Positions 18,415 to 27,164 are shown, counted from the stretch's first letter. The stretch is 64,000 nt of DNA from Octadecabacter ascidiaceicola (GCF_900185015.1 NZ_FXYD01000006.1:1-64000), one strand, 5' to 3'. Translations and numbers: made by a program. The notes: generated by a model from the sequence alone, not told the origin.

Positions 18415-18440
18415 GTCGGGCGTCTTTCGGTTATGGAGGG

Positions 18441-18463
18441 GAGCCTCCGGCGGGGATATTTAA
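18441..18463. repeat. Dispersed intergenic repeat GAGCCTCCGGCGGG-A/T-rich, copy 1
   Basis: GAGCCTCCGGCGGGGATATT is followed by TAA. A near-identical copy is at 40348-40367 and a related inverted one near 34800. All three lie between genes. Confidence 0.55.
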
Positions 18464-18483
18464 GGGACAAAGACAAACACGAG

Positions 18484-19455
18484 TTAGGCAAGCGTGTCGA
18501 GCGCCGTTTTGAATTGGGCGGGGTCGACGTTGCCGCCGGAGATCGTGACGATCACTGCGTCGCCGTTGATGTCATCTTTGCGGTAAAGGGCGGCGGCGAG
18601 GGCGGCGGCACCACCGGGTTCGGCGACCACTTTGAGGCGTAAGAAGGCGTGCGCCATGGCTTGTAGCGCTTCGTGTTCGGTGATGATGAGACCGGGGCCG
18701 CAAAGGCGTTTCATGATCGGGAAGGTCAGATCACCGGGTTGCGCGGTGATAATGGCGTCACAAATATTGCCCGAGGTTTGGTTGTTGCGCTCGATCCCGC
18801 CAGAACGAAGGGAGCGCGCGGCGTCGTCGAAGCCTTCGGGTTCAACAGGGCGGATGCGCAGGGTCGGGGCGTCGGCTTCGCAGGCGAGTGCTATGCCGGA
18901 CGTAAAGCCGCCACCCCCGCAGCAGACCAGAACGTCGGCGTTTTCGATGCCAAGGGCATTCGCGTCTTGTGCGATTTCAAGGCCGCAGGTGCCTTGGCCT
19001 GCGATCACCTGTGGATCATCAAAGGGTTTGACGAGGGTAAGGCCACGTTCATTCGCGACGCGCGCGCCGATTTCGTCGCGGTCTTCATTGTCGCGATCAT
19101 AAAGAACCACTTCGGCGCCCAGCGCCTTGGTGTTGTCTATTTTCAGCTGCGGCGCGTCAGAGGGCATGACGATGACGGAGGATGTGCCATGACGTGCAGC
19201 CGCCAGCGCGACGCCTTGGGCATGGTTGCCGCTGGAATAGGCGATGACGCCTTTGGCGCGTTGATCGGGGTCCATCGCAGAGAGAGCGGACCAGCCGCCG
19301 CGAAATTTGAAGCTGCCAGTGTGTTGCAGGCACTCGGGTTTGATGAACACTTTGCGGCCTGCCATTTCGTCAAGGAAAGGGGACGATAACAGCGGGGTGC
19401 GGCGTGCATGGCCGTCCAAGCGTTTGGCGGCGGCGCGGATCATATCAATGTTCAT
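18484..19455 (-). CDS. Threonine/serine dehydratase-like PLP enzyme
   Basis: 323 aa, fold type II PLP enzyme. The PLP lysine is in HTGSFKFRG, the phosphate-binding glycine loop is CCGGGGFTSG, and SSGNHAQG is the substrate Ser-Gly-Asn-His loop. No C-terminal ACT regulatory domain is present, so it is a short catabolic-type threonine dehydratase or a serine racemase-like enzyme, not biosynthetic IlvA. Its ATG overlaps the stop of the hydrolase gene upstream (four bases), in an apparent dehalogenase-hydrolase-dehydratase operon. Confidence 0.82.
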   Translation of the reverse strand: MNIDMIRAAAKRLDGHARRTPLLSSPFLDEMAGRKVFIKPECLQHTGSFKFRGGWSALSAMDPDQRAKGVIAYSSGNHAQGVALAAARHGTSSVIVMPSDAPQLKIDNTKALGAEVVLYDRDNEDRDEIGARVANERGLTLVKPFDDPQVIAGQGTCGLEIAQDANALGIENADVLVCCGGGGFTSGIALACEADAPTLRIRPVEPEGFDDAARSLRSGGIERNNQTSGNICDAIITAQPGDLTFPIMKRLCGPGLIITEHEALQAMAHAFLRLKVVAEPGGAAALAAALYRKDDINGDAVIVTISGGNVDPAQFKTALDTLA

Positions 19456-20267
19456 AGGGAAAGGATCCAGTCGTTGAGAACGCCCAAGGATTCCGGCTCG
19501 TCAAGGAAGGGCACATGGCCACGGCCCAGAACGGTTGCCGCATGGGCATCGGGGCGGCGATTGCGCATTTCTTCAAAGGTCGGGACGGACAAAAGATCAG
19601 AAGCATCACCGCGCAGGATCGCCAAGGGCAAGCCCGCCATGGCGTCAAACACTGGCCAGAGGTCGGGGGCGAGGTTGGCGCTGGCGGCAAGGACCGTGTC
19701 GGCGAGTTTGGGGTCGTATTTGATCACGAGGCCGTCGGGCGTTTCGCTATAGTGGGCGGCAACTTCGGCCAGCCAACGATCCATTGGGACGCCTTTGAAA
19801 TGCGACCATGCCTTGGCGCGAAAGGCGGCGGCGTCGGCGTGGGTTTTCTGGGGTGGATTGCGGCCGATGTAGTCTTTGATCACGGATAGGCCTGCCGCTT
19901 CGATGTAGGGGCCGATGTCATTTAACGCCACACCAAGCAGACGGTTTTTGGCCGTCGCGGCGAGGACCATACCGATCAGGCCACCGCGTGACGTTCCAAG
20001 GATGGCAGCCTTTTCGATGTTCAGATGATCGAGCAGGGCAATCGCGTCTTGGGCTTCTTGGGGGATTGTGTAGCTTGCCGGATCGGCCCAGTCGGACTGG
20101 CCACGACCGCGGTAGTCCATGCGGATAAGTCGACAATTCAGGTGCGGCGCGACGTGGTCAAAGTCTGCGGTGTTGCGGGTAAGCCCCGCAAGTGCGAGCA
20201 CGGGCAGGCCTTCGCCGGTGTCGGTGTAGTAAAGGCGGGTGCCGTCTTGGGCCGTAAAGTGCGGCAT
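19452..20267 (-). CDS. Alpha/beta hydrolase
   Basis: 271 aa from the ATG at 20267 (MPHFTAQDG), overlapping the dehalogenase stop (TAATG). It has the nucleophile elbow GTSRGG, a DYRGRGQSD strand, a late acidic residue (LRGDASD) and a LGRGHVPFLDEP histidine. These make a complete Ser-Asp-His triad. The substrate is unknown. Coupling to the HAD dehalogenase upstream and the PLP dehydratase downstream suggests a short catabolic operon, but no pathway can be named. Confidence 0.75.
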   Translation of the reverse strand: MPHFTAQDGTRLYYTDTGEGLPVLALAGLTRNTADFDHVAPHLNCRLIRMDYRGRGQSDWADPASYTIPQEAQDAIALLDHLNIEKAAILGTSRGGLIGMVLAATAKNRLLGVALNDIGPYIEAAGLSVIKDYIGRNPPQKTHADAAAFRAKAWSHFKGVPMDRWLAEVAAHYSETPDGLVIKYDPKLADTVLAASANLAPDLWPVFDAMAGLPLAILRGDASDLLSVPTFEEMRNRRPDAHAATVLGRGHVPFLDEPESLGVLNDWILSL

Positions 20268-20944
20268 TAGACCAGATCGGGAATTGTTTTCAGGTCTTTG
20301 ACGGTGCGGTGTGGTGCAGCCCAAAGCCGGTCTTGCGGTTTGTCGGCGCGGTTCACCCAAACGGTGCCAAAGCCATATCCGGCCGCACCTGCGGCGTCCC
20401 AGCCGTTGGAGGATGCGAACAGGACTTCGGTTTGTGGAACGTCAAAGCGGTCCCAAACCAGGTCGTAGACATGGCGGTGTGGTTTGTAGATTTCGACTTC
20501 TTCGACGGACAATACATCGTCCAGATATTCACCGATGCCGGCTGAACGCACGGCGCTGACCAGCATATCGGGTGAGCCGTTGGACAGAATTGCGACGTTG
20601 AGGTCTTTTTCTTTCAGTGCCTTGAGCATGGCGGGAACTTCGGAGTAGGCGGGGAGTTCCTTGTAAACGCTCAGCAATTTCGCGCGCAGGGCGTTGTCAT
20701 GTAAGCCGTTGTTGTCCAAAGCCCAATCTAATGCGTCTTGGGTGACTTGCCAGAATGGAATGTGCTGGCCGGAGATCGAGCGAAGCCATGAGTATTCGAG
20801 CTGCTTTGTGCGCCAGTCCGCAGACAGTGTCCCCCAGACTGCAGCCAGTTGTGACTGGCCCGGCTCTTTGGCGACGTTGCGCGCGGCGGCGTCCACATCA
20901 AACAGAGTTCCATAGGCGTCAAAAATGCAGGTGGTGATTGTCAT
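20267..20944 (-). CDS. HAD-superfamily hydrolase, 2-haloacid dehalogenase type II
   Basis: 225 aa from the ATG at 20944, which has an AAAGG site; 12 extra upstream codons are not needed. The nucleophile aspartate is in CIFDAYGTLFD, motif II in LSNGSPDM, the lysine in EIYKPHRHVY and the acidic motif in FASSNGWDAAGA, the L-2-haloacid dehalogenase pattern (SSNxWD). It would hydrolyse short 2-haloacids or related substrates. It heads the three-gene overlapping operon that continues to 18484. Confidence 0.8.
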   Translation of the reverse strand: MTITTCIFDAYGTLFDVDAAARNVAKEPGQSQLAAVWGTLSADWRTKQLEYSWLRSISGQHIPFWQVTQDALDWALDNNGLHDNALRAKLLSVYKELPAYSEVPAMLKALKEKDLNVAILSNGSPDMLVSAVRSAGIGEYLDDVLSVEEVEIYKPHRHVYDLVWDRFDVPQTEVLFASSNGWDAAGAAGYGFGTVWVNRADKPQDRLWAAPHRTVKDLKTIPDLV

Positions 20945-20998
20945 GGGCAACCTTTCTGTTGGGAACAGCTTGGCATGCAACTGGTTGTTTGGAAAGCC

Positions 20999-21394
20999 TC
21001 AAAGCCTGTAAGTGAGTGCCGCGCGGATAAGTGGCGCAAGTTCATCCAAGTTGAGCGCACTATCGGTGGGAAGATGCACGGCGCGATTGCCATCAAACGC
21101 CATGTCCGGTGGGGCGAGGGCGCGAAAGTCGTTCATGACGGTGGTTTGGCAGTGGGTGAAGATCGCGGGATCGCCTGCCTTGGAAAGGCCGAGCCGGATC
21201 GGCGTTGCGAGGTTGGTGTCTGGCGTTGCGTAAGACGGTTGCCCCCATTTTGTCGATTCTTCGATGCGTCCGACGGGTAGGGTCTTACCGATTTCATAGA
21301 TCATCGCGCGCAGCGACATGAGCGTGTCACGTGCAGGTTGCGGGAAAGCGGCGAATGCGTCGCGTGCAGCGGTTGATGCAAAGGGTCGGGTCAT
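20999..21394 (-). CDS. DUF1801 (YdhG/YjbR-like) domain protein
   Basis: 131 aa. Family marks are the helical N-terminus (ARDTLMSLRAMIYE), the EESTKWGQPSY segment and the conserved TVMNDF/ALAPPDM region. DUF1801 proteins have an SufE/IscU-unrelated small alpha/beta fold and no established function. The gene is divergent from the FKBP gene and 54 bases upstream of the dehalogenase start on the same strand, so it may head that operon. Confidence 0.75.
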   Translation of the reverse strand: MTRPFASTAARDAFAAFPQPARDTLMSLRAMIYEIGKTLPVGRIEESTKWGQPSYATPDTNLATPIRLGLSKAGDPAIFTHCQTTVMNDFRALAPPDMAFDGNRAVHLPTDSALNLDELAPLIRAALTYRL

Positions 21395-21488
21395 ACCTTG
21401 ATGGTGCCGCGTTGGGGGCTGATTTGCAATCTTGGGGCGCGATTGTTAGGCAGCGCGCGAATTCACGTAAATCCAGACAGGACATTCC

Positions 21489-21926
21489 ATGAGCGAAGTA
21501 AAATCAGGCGACACAGTTGCCATCCACTACACCGGCACCTTGTCGGACGGCACAACGTTTGATTCCAGCGAAGGCCGTGACCCGTTGGAGTTCGTTGTCG
21601 GTTCCGGCCAGATCATCCCAGGTTTGGACAAGGCGATGCCGGGTATGAAAATGGGCGACAAGAAAGTTGTCGAGATCCCGTGTGAAGAAGCTTACGGCGC
21701 GATCAACCCAGAAAACCGCCAGTCCATCCCGCGTGAACAAATCCCTGCGGATATCCCTTTGGAGATGGGGCTGACATTGCAGATGCAATCACCAGACGGG
21801 CAGCATGTGATGCCGGTGACCGTGGTTGAGTTGAGCGAAAGCGAAGTCACTCTGGATGCGAACCACATGCTTGCAGGTAAGGATTTGACCTTCGCGGTTG
21901 AGATGGTTTCAATCAAAGAAGCTTAA
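21489..21926 (+). CDS. FKBP-type peptidyl-prolyl isomerase, SlyD-like
   Basis: 145 aa. The FKBP core (AIHYTGTLSDGTTFDSS) is interrupted by the SlyD-type insert-in-flap domain (residues about 70-125, EEAYGAINPENRQ ... VTLDANHMLAGK), ending in the strand that returns to the isomerase domain. No histidine-rich metal-binding tail is present, unlike E. coli SlyD. It would act as a cytoplasmic folding helper. It is a single-gene unit with a terminator after it. Confidence 0.88.
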   Translation: MSEVKSGDTVAIHYTGTLSDGTTFDSSEGRDPLEFVVGSGQIIPGLDKAMPGMKMGDKKVVEIPCEEAYGAINPENRQSIPREQIPADIPLEMGLTLQMQSPDGQHVMPVTVVELSESEVTLDANHMLAGKDLTFAVEMVSIKEA

Positions 21927-21948
21927 GAAAGCTGAACGATTTGAACAG

Positions 21949-21986
21949 GCAAGGCCGTCCCGATCTGGGGCGGCTTTGCGCGTTTT
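21949..21986 (+). terminator. Intrinsic terminator after the FKBP gene
   Basis: GCAAGGCCGTCCC and GGGGCGGCTTTGC pair over 13 positions (two G-U) around a GATCT loop. A GCGTTTTG tail follows, 23 bases after the stop codon. Confidence 0.65.
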
Positions 21987-22093
21987 GCTAACACGAGACC
22001 TGAAACTGACGTTTAGCGCCGTGCGTAAGCAGGGTATAAAGGTGGTCTTGGTGCACACACGAAAATGGCCTGGTATCTTAGTAAGGTAACCCG

Positions 22094-22548
22094 ATGTTCC
22101 TCAAAAATGCATGGTGTGTTGCCGCTTGGGATCATGAGGTCACGCGGGATTTGCAACAGATCGTGGTTCTAGGGGAAAAATTTGTGCGTTTCGAACGGAA
22201 GCTGGCGAACTCGTCGCGCTTGAGGGTGCGTGCCCGCATCGCAAATTGCCTTTGTCCAACGGTCGCATCAAGGGCGGCACAGTTGAGTGTGGCTATCATG
22301 GGCTGACGTTCAACTGCGTTGGGCAATGCGTTCGGGCGCCGGGGGCTGGGGGCATTCCTTCCAATGCCAAAGTCCACGCGTACCCACTGCATGAAAAATA
22401 CGGGTTGGGTTGGATCTGGATGGGTAATCCAGCAGACATCTTTGAGATCGAAAACTACGACAGCCCTGACTGGGGTATCAATCGCGGTGCAGCGATGGAG
22501 CTGGACTGCAACTATTTGTTGATGTGCGACAACTTGTTGGACCCGAAC
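22094..22548 (+). pseudogene. Rieske oxygenase (VanA-like) gene, frameshifted and 3'-truncated
   Basis: Starts normally (MFLKNAWCVAAWDHEVTRDL), then loses frame near 22191. Restoring one base, most simply a C, gives FRTEAGELVALEGACPHRKL, so the Rieske C-x-H and downstream CGYHGLTF ligands fall in one protein. The second part runs in the other frame to CNYLLMCDNLLDP and then stops matching the family; the entire catalytic domain with the mononuclear iron ligands is gone. Immediately after, sequence of a different gene (desaturase) begins. VanA-type proteins demethylate aromatic ethers; the original substrate is unknown. Confidence 0.75.
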
Positions 22549-22935
22549 GTTTGGATCGGCCCTTTATGCGGGTATCGGGGGGCTAAGCCTGCTTTTTAAG
22601 TCGTCATTTGTTTGTATGTTTGGCTTCTTCCGATCCTTATGGGCGGGCCTTTCTTGCGCCGCTATTTACTTGCGGAACATGCGCGTTGCCCGCACGCGGC
22701 TTCCATGCTTGAGAGCACCCGCACGACGTTCATGGACAGGCTTGTGCGGTTCCTTGCGTGGAACATGCCCTATCACGTTGAACACCATGCCTATCCGTCG
22801 GTGCCGTTCCATAAACTCCCCGAGTTTCACGAATTCACACGGAAACACGTCAGGCATCAGAAAGATGGATACCTTAACTTCAATCATGATTACCTGAGGG
22901 ACAGTTTTATCGGTAAACTGGCGGATGACACCTAG
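22549..22935 (+). pseudogene. Fatty acid desaturase-like gene, C-terminal fragment
   Basis: From about 22600 the protein reads VWLLPILMGGPFLRRYLLAE, then WNMPYHVEHHAYPSVPFHKL and a YLNFNHDYL tail. The HxxHH histidine box (HVEHH) and hydrophobic spans mark membrane desaturases/hydroxylases. The first two histidine boxes are missing, and an in-frame TAA at 22597 separates it from the Rieske fragment. The piece keeps its own natural stop at 22935. It is the surviving 3' end of a gene fused by deletion to the broken Rieske gene. Confidence 0.7.
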
Positions 22936-22941
22936 GCGAGC

Positions 22942-23745
22942 TTAGCTGATGAACCGCAAAATTGTTCCAATGCCACCCATGAATAGCGCGGCTGCGGTAA
23001 ACAGCCATGCGCCGAGGCATATCAAGGCGCGTTTTTTAGACATCCGCCGATAAGGCGCGCGGCCATCGCTGCCACCAGTTTGCATCAGATGCTGAACGGT
23101 CATGATGACGAGGAACACCAAGAAGAACGATTGCGACAGTACCGCGACCAACCCGATGAGGGCGGATGTTGTGGCAAAGATGTAAAACGGTGCGCGATCG
23201 TGGAACACGGATGTGATGGACGCCGTAAGTTTACCACCATCCAGCGGCCATATCGGGAGCAGGTTAAAGAAGTTCAACGCACCACTAATGCTGGCGAAAG
23301 TTACCAGTGGATAGTAGGCGGCTGGAAACGTCGTGAGCGAGATTTGCGCCAGAGCAAAGGCCAGCAACATTGGTGCAAGGCAGATTGCCGGACCCATCAG
23401 GGTGATGAACACGGACTCTTCCTGCGTGTCGACGGGGCGGTTTGAGATCGCGTAGCCCCCAAGTAATGGCACCAGCCGGAAGGATGCATCATGGTGGCCT
23501 GCGACGCGAAACGCAGCGACGTGGCCGAATTCATGGATCACGACCACAAGGATGATCGATAGGCCGAAGACTGGTCCGAAAAAGACCACAGCAAGGATGA
23601 CGGCGAGTGCTGAGATGCCCAAGCCTTGTGGATCAAGCCCGATGATTGTTGTCTTTAGCGGCGACGTCCAGCCACCGCGCAGCGCATATATGGTGCCAAG
23701 GCACGCTGCGATGGCGCAGATCAGGAACATGGTCGGGCTGATCAC
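22942..23745 (-). CDS. Site-2 protease-like M50 family metalloprotease
   Basis: 267 aa with about six predicted spans. The zinc motif HEFGH begins at residue 71, and the third ligand lies in NLLPIWPLDGG. These are the two conserved motifs of intramembrane M50 peptidases. No PDZ or CBS domain is present. It begins with GTG at 23745, five bases after the fabI stop; an internal ATG 15 bases downstream is an alternative start. It probably shares the fabI transcript. The substrate is unknown. Confidence 0.8.
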   Translation of the reverse strand: MISPTMFLICAIAACLGTIYALRGGWTSPLKTTIIGLDPQGLGISALAVILAVVFFGPVFGLSIILVVVIHEFGHVAAFRVAGHHDASFRLVPLLGGYAISNRPVDTQEESVFITLMGPAICLAPMLLAFALAQISLTTFPAAYYPLVTFASISGALNFFNLLPIWPLDGGKLTASITSVFHDRAPFYIFATTSALIGLVAVLSQSFFLVFLVIMTVQHLMQTGGSDGRAPYRRMSKKRALICLGAWLFTAAALFMGGIGTILRFIS

Positions 23746-23749
23746 AAAA

Positions 23750-24541
23750 TTAACCGAGGTTTTCCAAGGCCGGCATCATCATGACGTGAAGCCCGCTATC
23801 GACGTGGACGATTTCGCCCGTCGTACAAGCGCCTGCGTCAGACGCGAGGTAAACGGCCGTGCCGCCCACGGCTTCTAGCGTTGCGTTGTGGCGCATTGGG
23901 GCGTTTGCTTCGGCATATTTGAACGTGCGACGTGCGCCTGCGATTGCGGCACCGGCCAGCGTTTTCATTGGACCGGGGGAGATCGCGTTGACGCGGATTT
24001 GCTGCGGGCCAAGGTCGGCGGCCAGATAACGGGTCGCGGATTCAAGGGCTGCTTTTGCAACGCCCATGACGTTGTAGTTTGGTGTAATGCGTTGGCTTCC
24101 GTCATAGGTCAGCGTCAGCAATGTGCCGCCGTCAGGCATGATTTCAGCGGCGCGTTTGGCGACGTCGATGAAGCTGTAACAGCTGATGGCCATGGAATTG
24201 GTGAAATTGGCGCGGGTTGTGTCAGAGACACGGCCTGTCAGCTCGTTCTTGTCGGAATAGGCGATGGCGTGGACGACGAAGTCGATCTTGCCCCATTTAT
24301 CTTTGAGGGTCTGAAAGCAGGTGTCCAGCGATGCATCATCCATCACGTCTGCCTCGACCAGCGTGTCTGATCCGACAGATTCAGCCAATGGGCCAACGCG
24401 CTTGAGCAGGCCTTCGCCTTGGTAGGAAAACGCAAGTTCAGCGCCCGCCTTGTGCATGGCTTCTGCAATGCCCCACGCAATCGAGCGATTGTTGGCCACG
24501 CCCATGACAAGGCCGCGTTTTCCGTTCATGTCGATGGTCAT
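23750..24541 (-). CDS. fabI: Enoyl-[acyl-carrier-protein] reductase (NADH) FabI
   Basis: 263 aa. FabI marks are the variant cofactor loop GVANNRSIAWGIA and the catalytic Tyr-x2-Met-x3-Lys array in YNVMGVAK, plus the ISPGPMKTLAGAAI substrate loop. It performs the last step of each fatty-acid elongation cycle. GGAGA lies upstream of the ATG. In many Rhodobacterales fabA, fabB and fabI are adjacent; here a lipoprotein gene lies between fabB and fabI. Confidence 0.95.
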   Translation of the reverse strand: MTIDMNGKRGLVMGVANNRSIAWGIAEAMHKAGAELAFSYQGEGLLKRVGPLAESVGSDTLVEADVMDDASLDTCFQTLKDKWGKIDFVVHAIAYSDKNELTGRVSDTTRANFTNSMAISCYSFIDVAKRAAEIMPDGGTLLTLTYDGSQRITPNYNVMGVAKAALESATRYLAADLGPQQIRVNAISPGPMKTLAGAAIAGARRTFKYAEANAPMRHNATLEAVGGTAVYLASDAGACTTGEIVHVDSGLHVMMMPALENLG

Positions 24542-24691
24542 GGTCTGCTCTCCAATTGTTGAAACAGGTTTGCGCCGGATTAGGGGGTGGGGTCAAGGTT
24601 TGGCTGGGATTATGGAGGCCAGCAAAGCTAACGGCAGCCACGCTCTTATGGCCGCCGTAGGTCTATTGATGCGAAAATGATCCGACGCGGA

Positions 24692-25216
24692 TCAACCGTC
24701 AACGCGGTATCGACCTGAGCGCGTTTGAACGATCAAGGTCTCGAGTGCCACTGTGCCCGAAGCTCGGCCTGTTGATCTGCAGCTCGTTTCAATACCAACT
24801 AACCTTCTGGACATGGTTGCGCTTGACGCCTCTCGGAAGAACCGCATGTTCCGCATGATTGTTTCGCCGTTCGCAGACACCGACGCCGCTTGCATCACCT
24901 CTCGGCTGAGTCTGCGAATGTTATTTGATCCTTGAGCAGTGTAGGCACCGCAGACATGGATTTCGCCGTTCCGTTCGATAGCGACATATCGAAACAATAT
25001 GCTTCCGGTTCCTTCCCAAGAGCCCCCACCGCCACGGAAATTGGCAGTGACGATCGGGTTACTTACGTTTGACCCCGAATCCACAACCAGGGCGTTGCGA
25101 GCGGCCGGAGCTGTGGTGATTTGTTGAGTGCTTTTGGGGTCTGTCGGTGCGACGCAGGCCGACAGCGAAAGCACCGCCAATATGGTGCATTTCTTTAGGG
25201 TGCTACTTAAAAACAT
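24692..25216 (-). CDS. Predicted lipoprotein of unknown function, between fabB and fabI
   Basis: 174 aa with a lipoprotein signal (lipobox LSLSAC, Cys21). The mature part is Ser/Arg-rich with two cysteines (HVCGAYTAQG and ETSCRSTG) that could form a disulfide. No domain is recognised. It appears to be an insertion into the fab region. A 7-bp inverted repeat (25228-25255) lies just upstream of its start. Confidence 0.65.
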   Translation of the reverse strand: MFLSSTLKKCTILAVLSLSACVAPTDPKSTQQITTAPAARNALVVDSGSNVSNPIVTANFRGGGGSWEGTGSILFRYVAIERNGEIHVCGAYTAQGSNNIRRLSREVMQAASVSANGETIMRNMRFFREASSATMSRRLVGIETSCRSTGRASGTVALETLIVQTRSGRYRVDG

Positions 25217-25227
25217 GACAGTACTCC

Positions 25228-25255
25228 GGTTGAATCTATAACTGCTATTTCAACC
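25228..25255. promoter_or_regulatory. Inverted repeat upstream of the lipoprotein gene
   Basis: GGTTGAA and TTCAACC are separated by 14 bases, 12 bases upstream of the start codon. Perfect 7-bp symmetry suggests a regulator site or a leader hairpin. Confidence 0.35.
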
Positions 25256-25339
25256 CAAGGAGTAGCCGCTAAGCCATTGAAGTCAAGGTAGGTGTTTGCA
25301 GATAACGGAAGGAGAGCTGGTTGGTTTCTGGCGGCCTAT

Positions 25340-26569
25340 CTATTCTTGATACTTGCTCAACAACATGGAGCCATTGGTGCCCCCGAAGCCAAAGGAGTTG
25401 GTCATCACCGTGTCGAGACCTGCATCGGCTTTGAATTCGGTCGCGATTTCGGTCGGGTCTAGGGCTGGATCCAAGGTTTCGACGTTGATGGACGGGATGA
25501 TGTAATCGCCCTGCAGTGCGAGCAGACAATAGACGGCTTCTTGTGCGCCTGTGGCCCCTTGAGAGTGGCCTGTCATGGATTTGGTCGATGAAATTGGCGG
25601 TGTTGAGCCCTCGCCAAAGACGCGACGCACGGCTTCGACTTCGCCGACGTCACCGACGGGTGTGGATGTGCCGTGGGCGTTGATGTAGCTGACTTTGCGG
25701 CCTGTCGGCAGGGTCGCCAGCGCGCCGCGCATCGCGCGTTCGCCGCCTTCACCTGATGGAGCAACCATGTCAGCGCCGTCGGACGTCGCGGCAAAGCCTG
25801 TAACTTCGGCGTAGATTTTCGCGCCGCGGGCGAGGGCGCCGTCAAGGGATTCCAGCACAACCATCGCGCCGCCGCCAGCAATGACGAACCCGTCGCGGTT
25901 GGCGTCAAATGCGCGGGACGCTGTTTCAGGTGCGTCGTTATACTTGGATGACATCGCGCCCATTGCGTCGAACAGGCAGGACAGCGTCCAGTCGAGTTCT
26001 TCGCCGCCGCCGCCGAACATGATGTCTTGTGTGCCTAGCGCGATCTGCTGTGCGGCCATGCCGATGCAATGCAGCGATGTGGAACAGGCTGACGTGATCG
26101 AAAAGTTCATGCCTTTGATTTTGTAGGCTGTCGCAAGGTTTGCGGACACGGTAGACGACATCGCCTTTGGCACCGCAAACGGGCCAATGCGTTTCGTCGC
26201 GCCCGTGGTTTCAACGACCTTATGCGCAGCATACATCGCAGAGGTGCTTGTCCCACCAGAACCCGCAATCAGACCCGTCATCGGGTTCACGATCTGGTCT
26301 TCGGTTAGCCCTGCGTCTTCAATCGCTTGGCCCATCGCGATGTGGGCATAGGCGGCACCTGGCCCCATGAAGCGCAGCGTGCGTTTGTCGACGTGTTCCG
26401 TGATGTCGATCTTGAGCGTACCGGCGACCTGAGAGCGGAACCCGTGTTCCTTCATTTCCTCAGACGCGACGATGCCGGATTTCCCAGCCCGAAGGTTCGC
26501 ATCGACCTCGGCTGCGTTGTTCCCGATTGGTGAGACGATGCCCAACCCTGTAATGACGACCCGACGCAT
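25340..26569 (-). CDS. fabB: 3-oxoacyl-[acyl-carrier-protein] synthase I FabB
   Basis: 409 aa. The Cys-His-His triad is seen in SACSTSLHCIG, NAHGTSTPVGD and KSMTGHSQGA. Length and sequence fit FabB, which with FabA makes unsaturated fatty acids. Its 5' leader, ribosome-binding site and first seven codons are repeated almost perfectly at 27064-27125, with the start codon mutated in that copy. Between fabB and fabA, two accessory genes are inserted. Confidence 0.93.
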   Translation of the reverse strand: MRRVVITGLGIVSPIGNNAAEVDANLRAGKSGIVASEEMKEHGFRSQVAGTLKIDITEHVDKRTLRFMGPGAAYAHIAMGQAIEDAGLTEDQIVNPMTGLIAGSGGTSTSAMYAAHKVVETTGATKRIGPFAVPKAMSSTVSANLATAYKIKGMNFSITSACSTSLHCIGMAAQQIALGTQDIMFGGGGEELDWTLSCLFDAMGAMSSKYNDAPETASRAFDANRDGFVIAGGGAMVVLESLDGALARGAKIYAEVTGFAATSDGADMVAPSGEGGERAMRGALATLPTGRKVSYINAHGTSTPVGDVGEVEAVRRVFGEGSTPPISSTKSMTGHSQGATGAQEAVYCLLALQGDYIIPSINVETLDPALDPTEIATEFKADAGLDTVMTNSFGFGGTNGSMLLSKYQE

Positions 26570-26611
26570 GGCTGCTCCCTTAGTGGTGTTTTCTTAGATG
26601 TAGGGGAGTGG
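26550..26611. repeat. 62-bp direct repeat, copy A (fabB leader and first codons)
   Basis: Identical at 61 of 62 positions to 27064-27125. This copy contains the working fabB start codon. The one difference changes that start codon (CAT to CTT on the plus strand). Confidence 0.95.
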
Positions 26612-26647
26612 TGGGGGAGGGGCAAGTCCTGCGCTGAAGCTAGGAGC

Positions 26648-27007
26648 CTAAGTTAGCGGGGTCGCGACCCACCATGTGTTGCCGCAGGGATCTTTGATCC
26701 CTGCCATGCGCGCGCCGTGTGGGCGGGTATTGGGTTGCATGAGGGAGGTCGCGCCGTGAGCGAGCGCCTTTGCATAGGTTGCTTCCACATCTGCGACCTC
26801 AAGATGCATTTGGGATGCATTGGCCGGATAGGAGTCGCTTGCTTCATTGATCATGATAATGGCGTCGTCAAACTGAACACGCGCGTGCTGGATACGGCCG
26901 TTTTCATAGCGGTCGTCCTTGACAACGGTGCCGCCAAAGACGGTTTCCAGAAAGGCGATAAATGCGTCGCCGTCAGCGACCGTGAAGTAGGGCGTGAGTT
27001 CTGTCAT
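26648..27007 (-). CDS. VOC/glyoxalase-family protein (PhnB-like)
   Basis: 119 aa from the ATG at 27007; a GTG 27 bases upstream is the alternative. The N-terminus TPYFTVADGDAFIAFLETVF and the C-terminus MAGIKDPCGNTWWVATP are typical of PhnB-like glyoxalase/bleomycin-resistance proteins. The protein forms a single-domain beta-alpha-beta-beta-beta fold, and its ligand is unknown. The gene is bracketed by the two copies of the 62-bp fabB-leader repeat, so it arrived with the event that created the duplication. A palindrome CCAAAGG-GT-CCTTTGG (27039-27054) lies upstream. Confidence 0.8.
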   Translation of the reverse strand: MTELTPYFTVADGDAFIAFLETVFGGTVVKDDRYENGRIQHARVQFDDAIIMINEASDSYPANASQMHLEVADVEATYAKALAHGATSLMQPNTRPHGARMAGIKDPCGNTWWVATPLT

Positions 27008-27063
27008 CAGGGGAGGGTAGCCTATATTTGACACTTCCCCAAAGGGTCCTTTGGCCTAAGCTC

Positions 27064-27125
27064 GTAATGACGACCCGACGCTTGGCTGCTCCCTTAGTGG
27101 TGTTTTCTTAGATGTAGGGGAGTGG
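27064..27125. repeat. 62-bp direct repeat, copy B (dead fabB leader)
   Basis: Copy of 26550-26611 with the initiator ATG changed to AAG. It lies upstream of the VOC gene on the same strand, so it may still supply a promoter there. Confidence 0.95.
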
Positions 27126-27164
27126 GCGGCAAGTGAGCCGTCACGGGCACAACAGCTATTTAGA

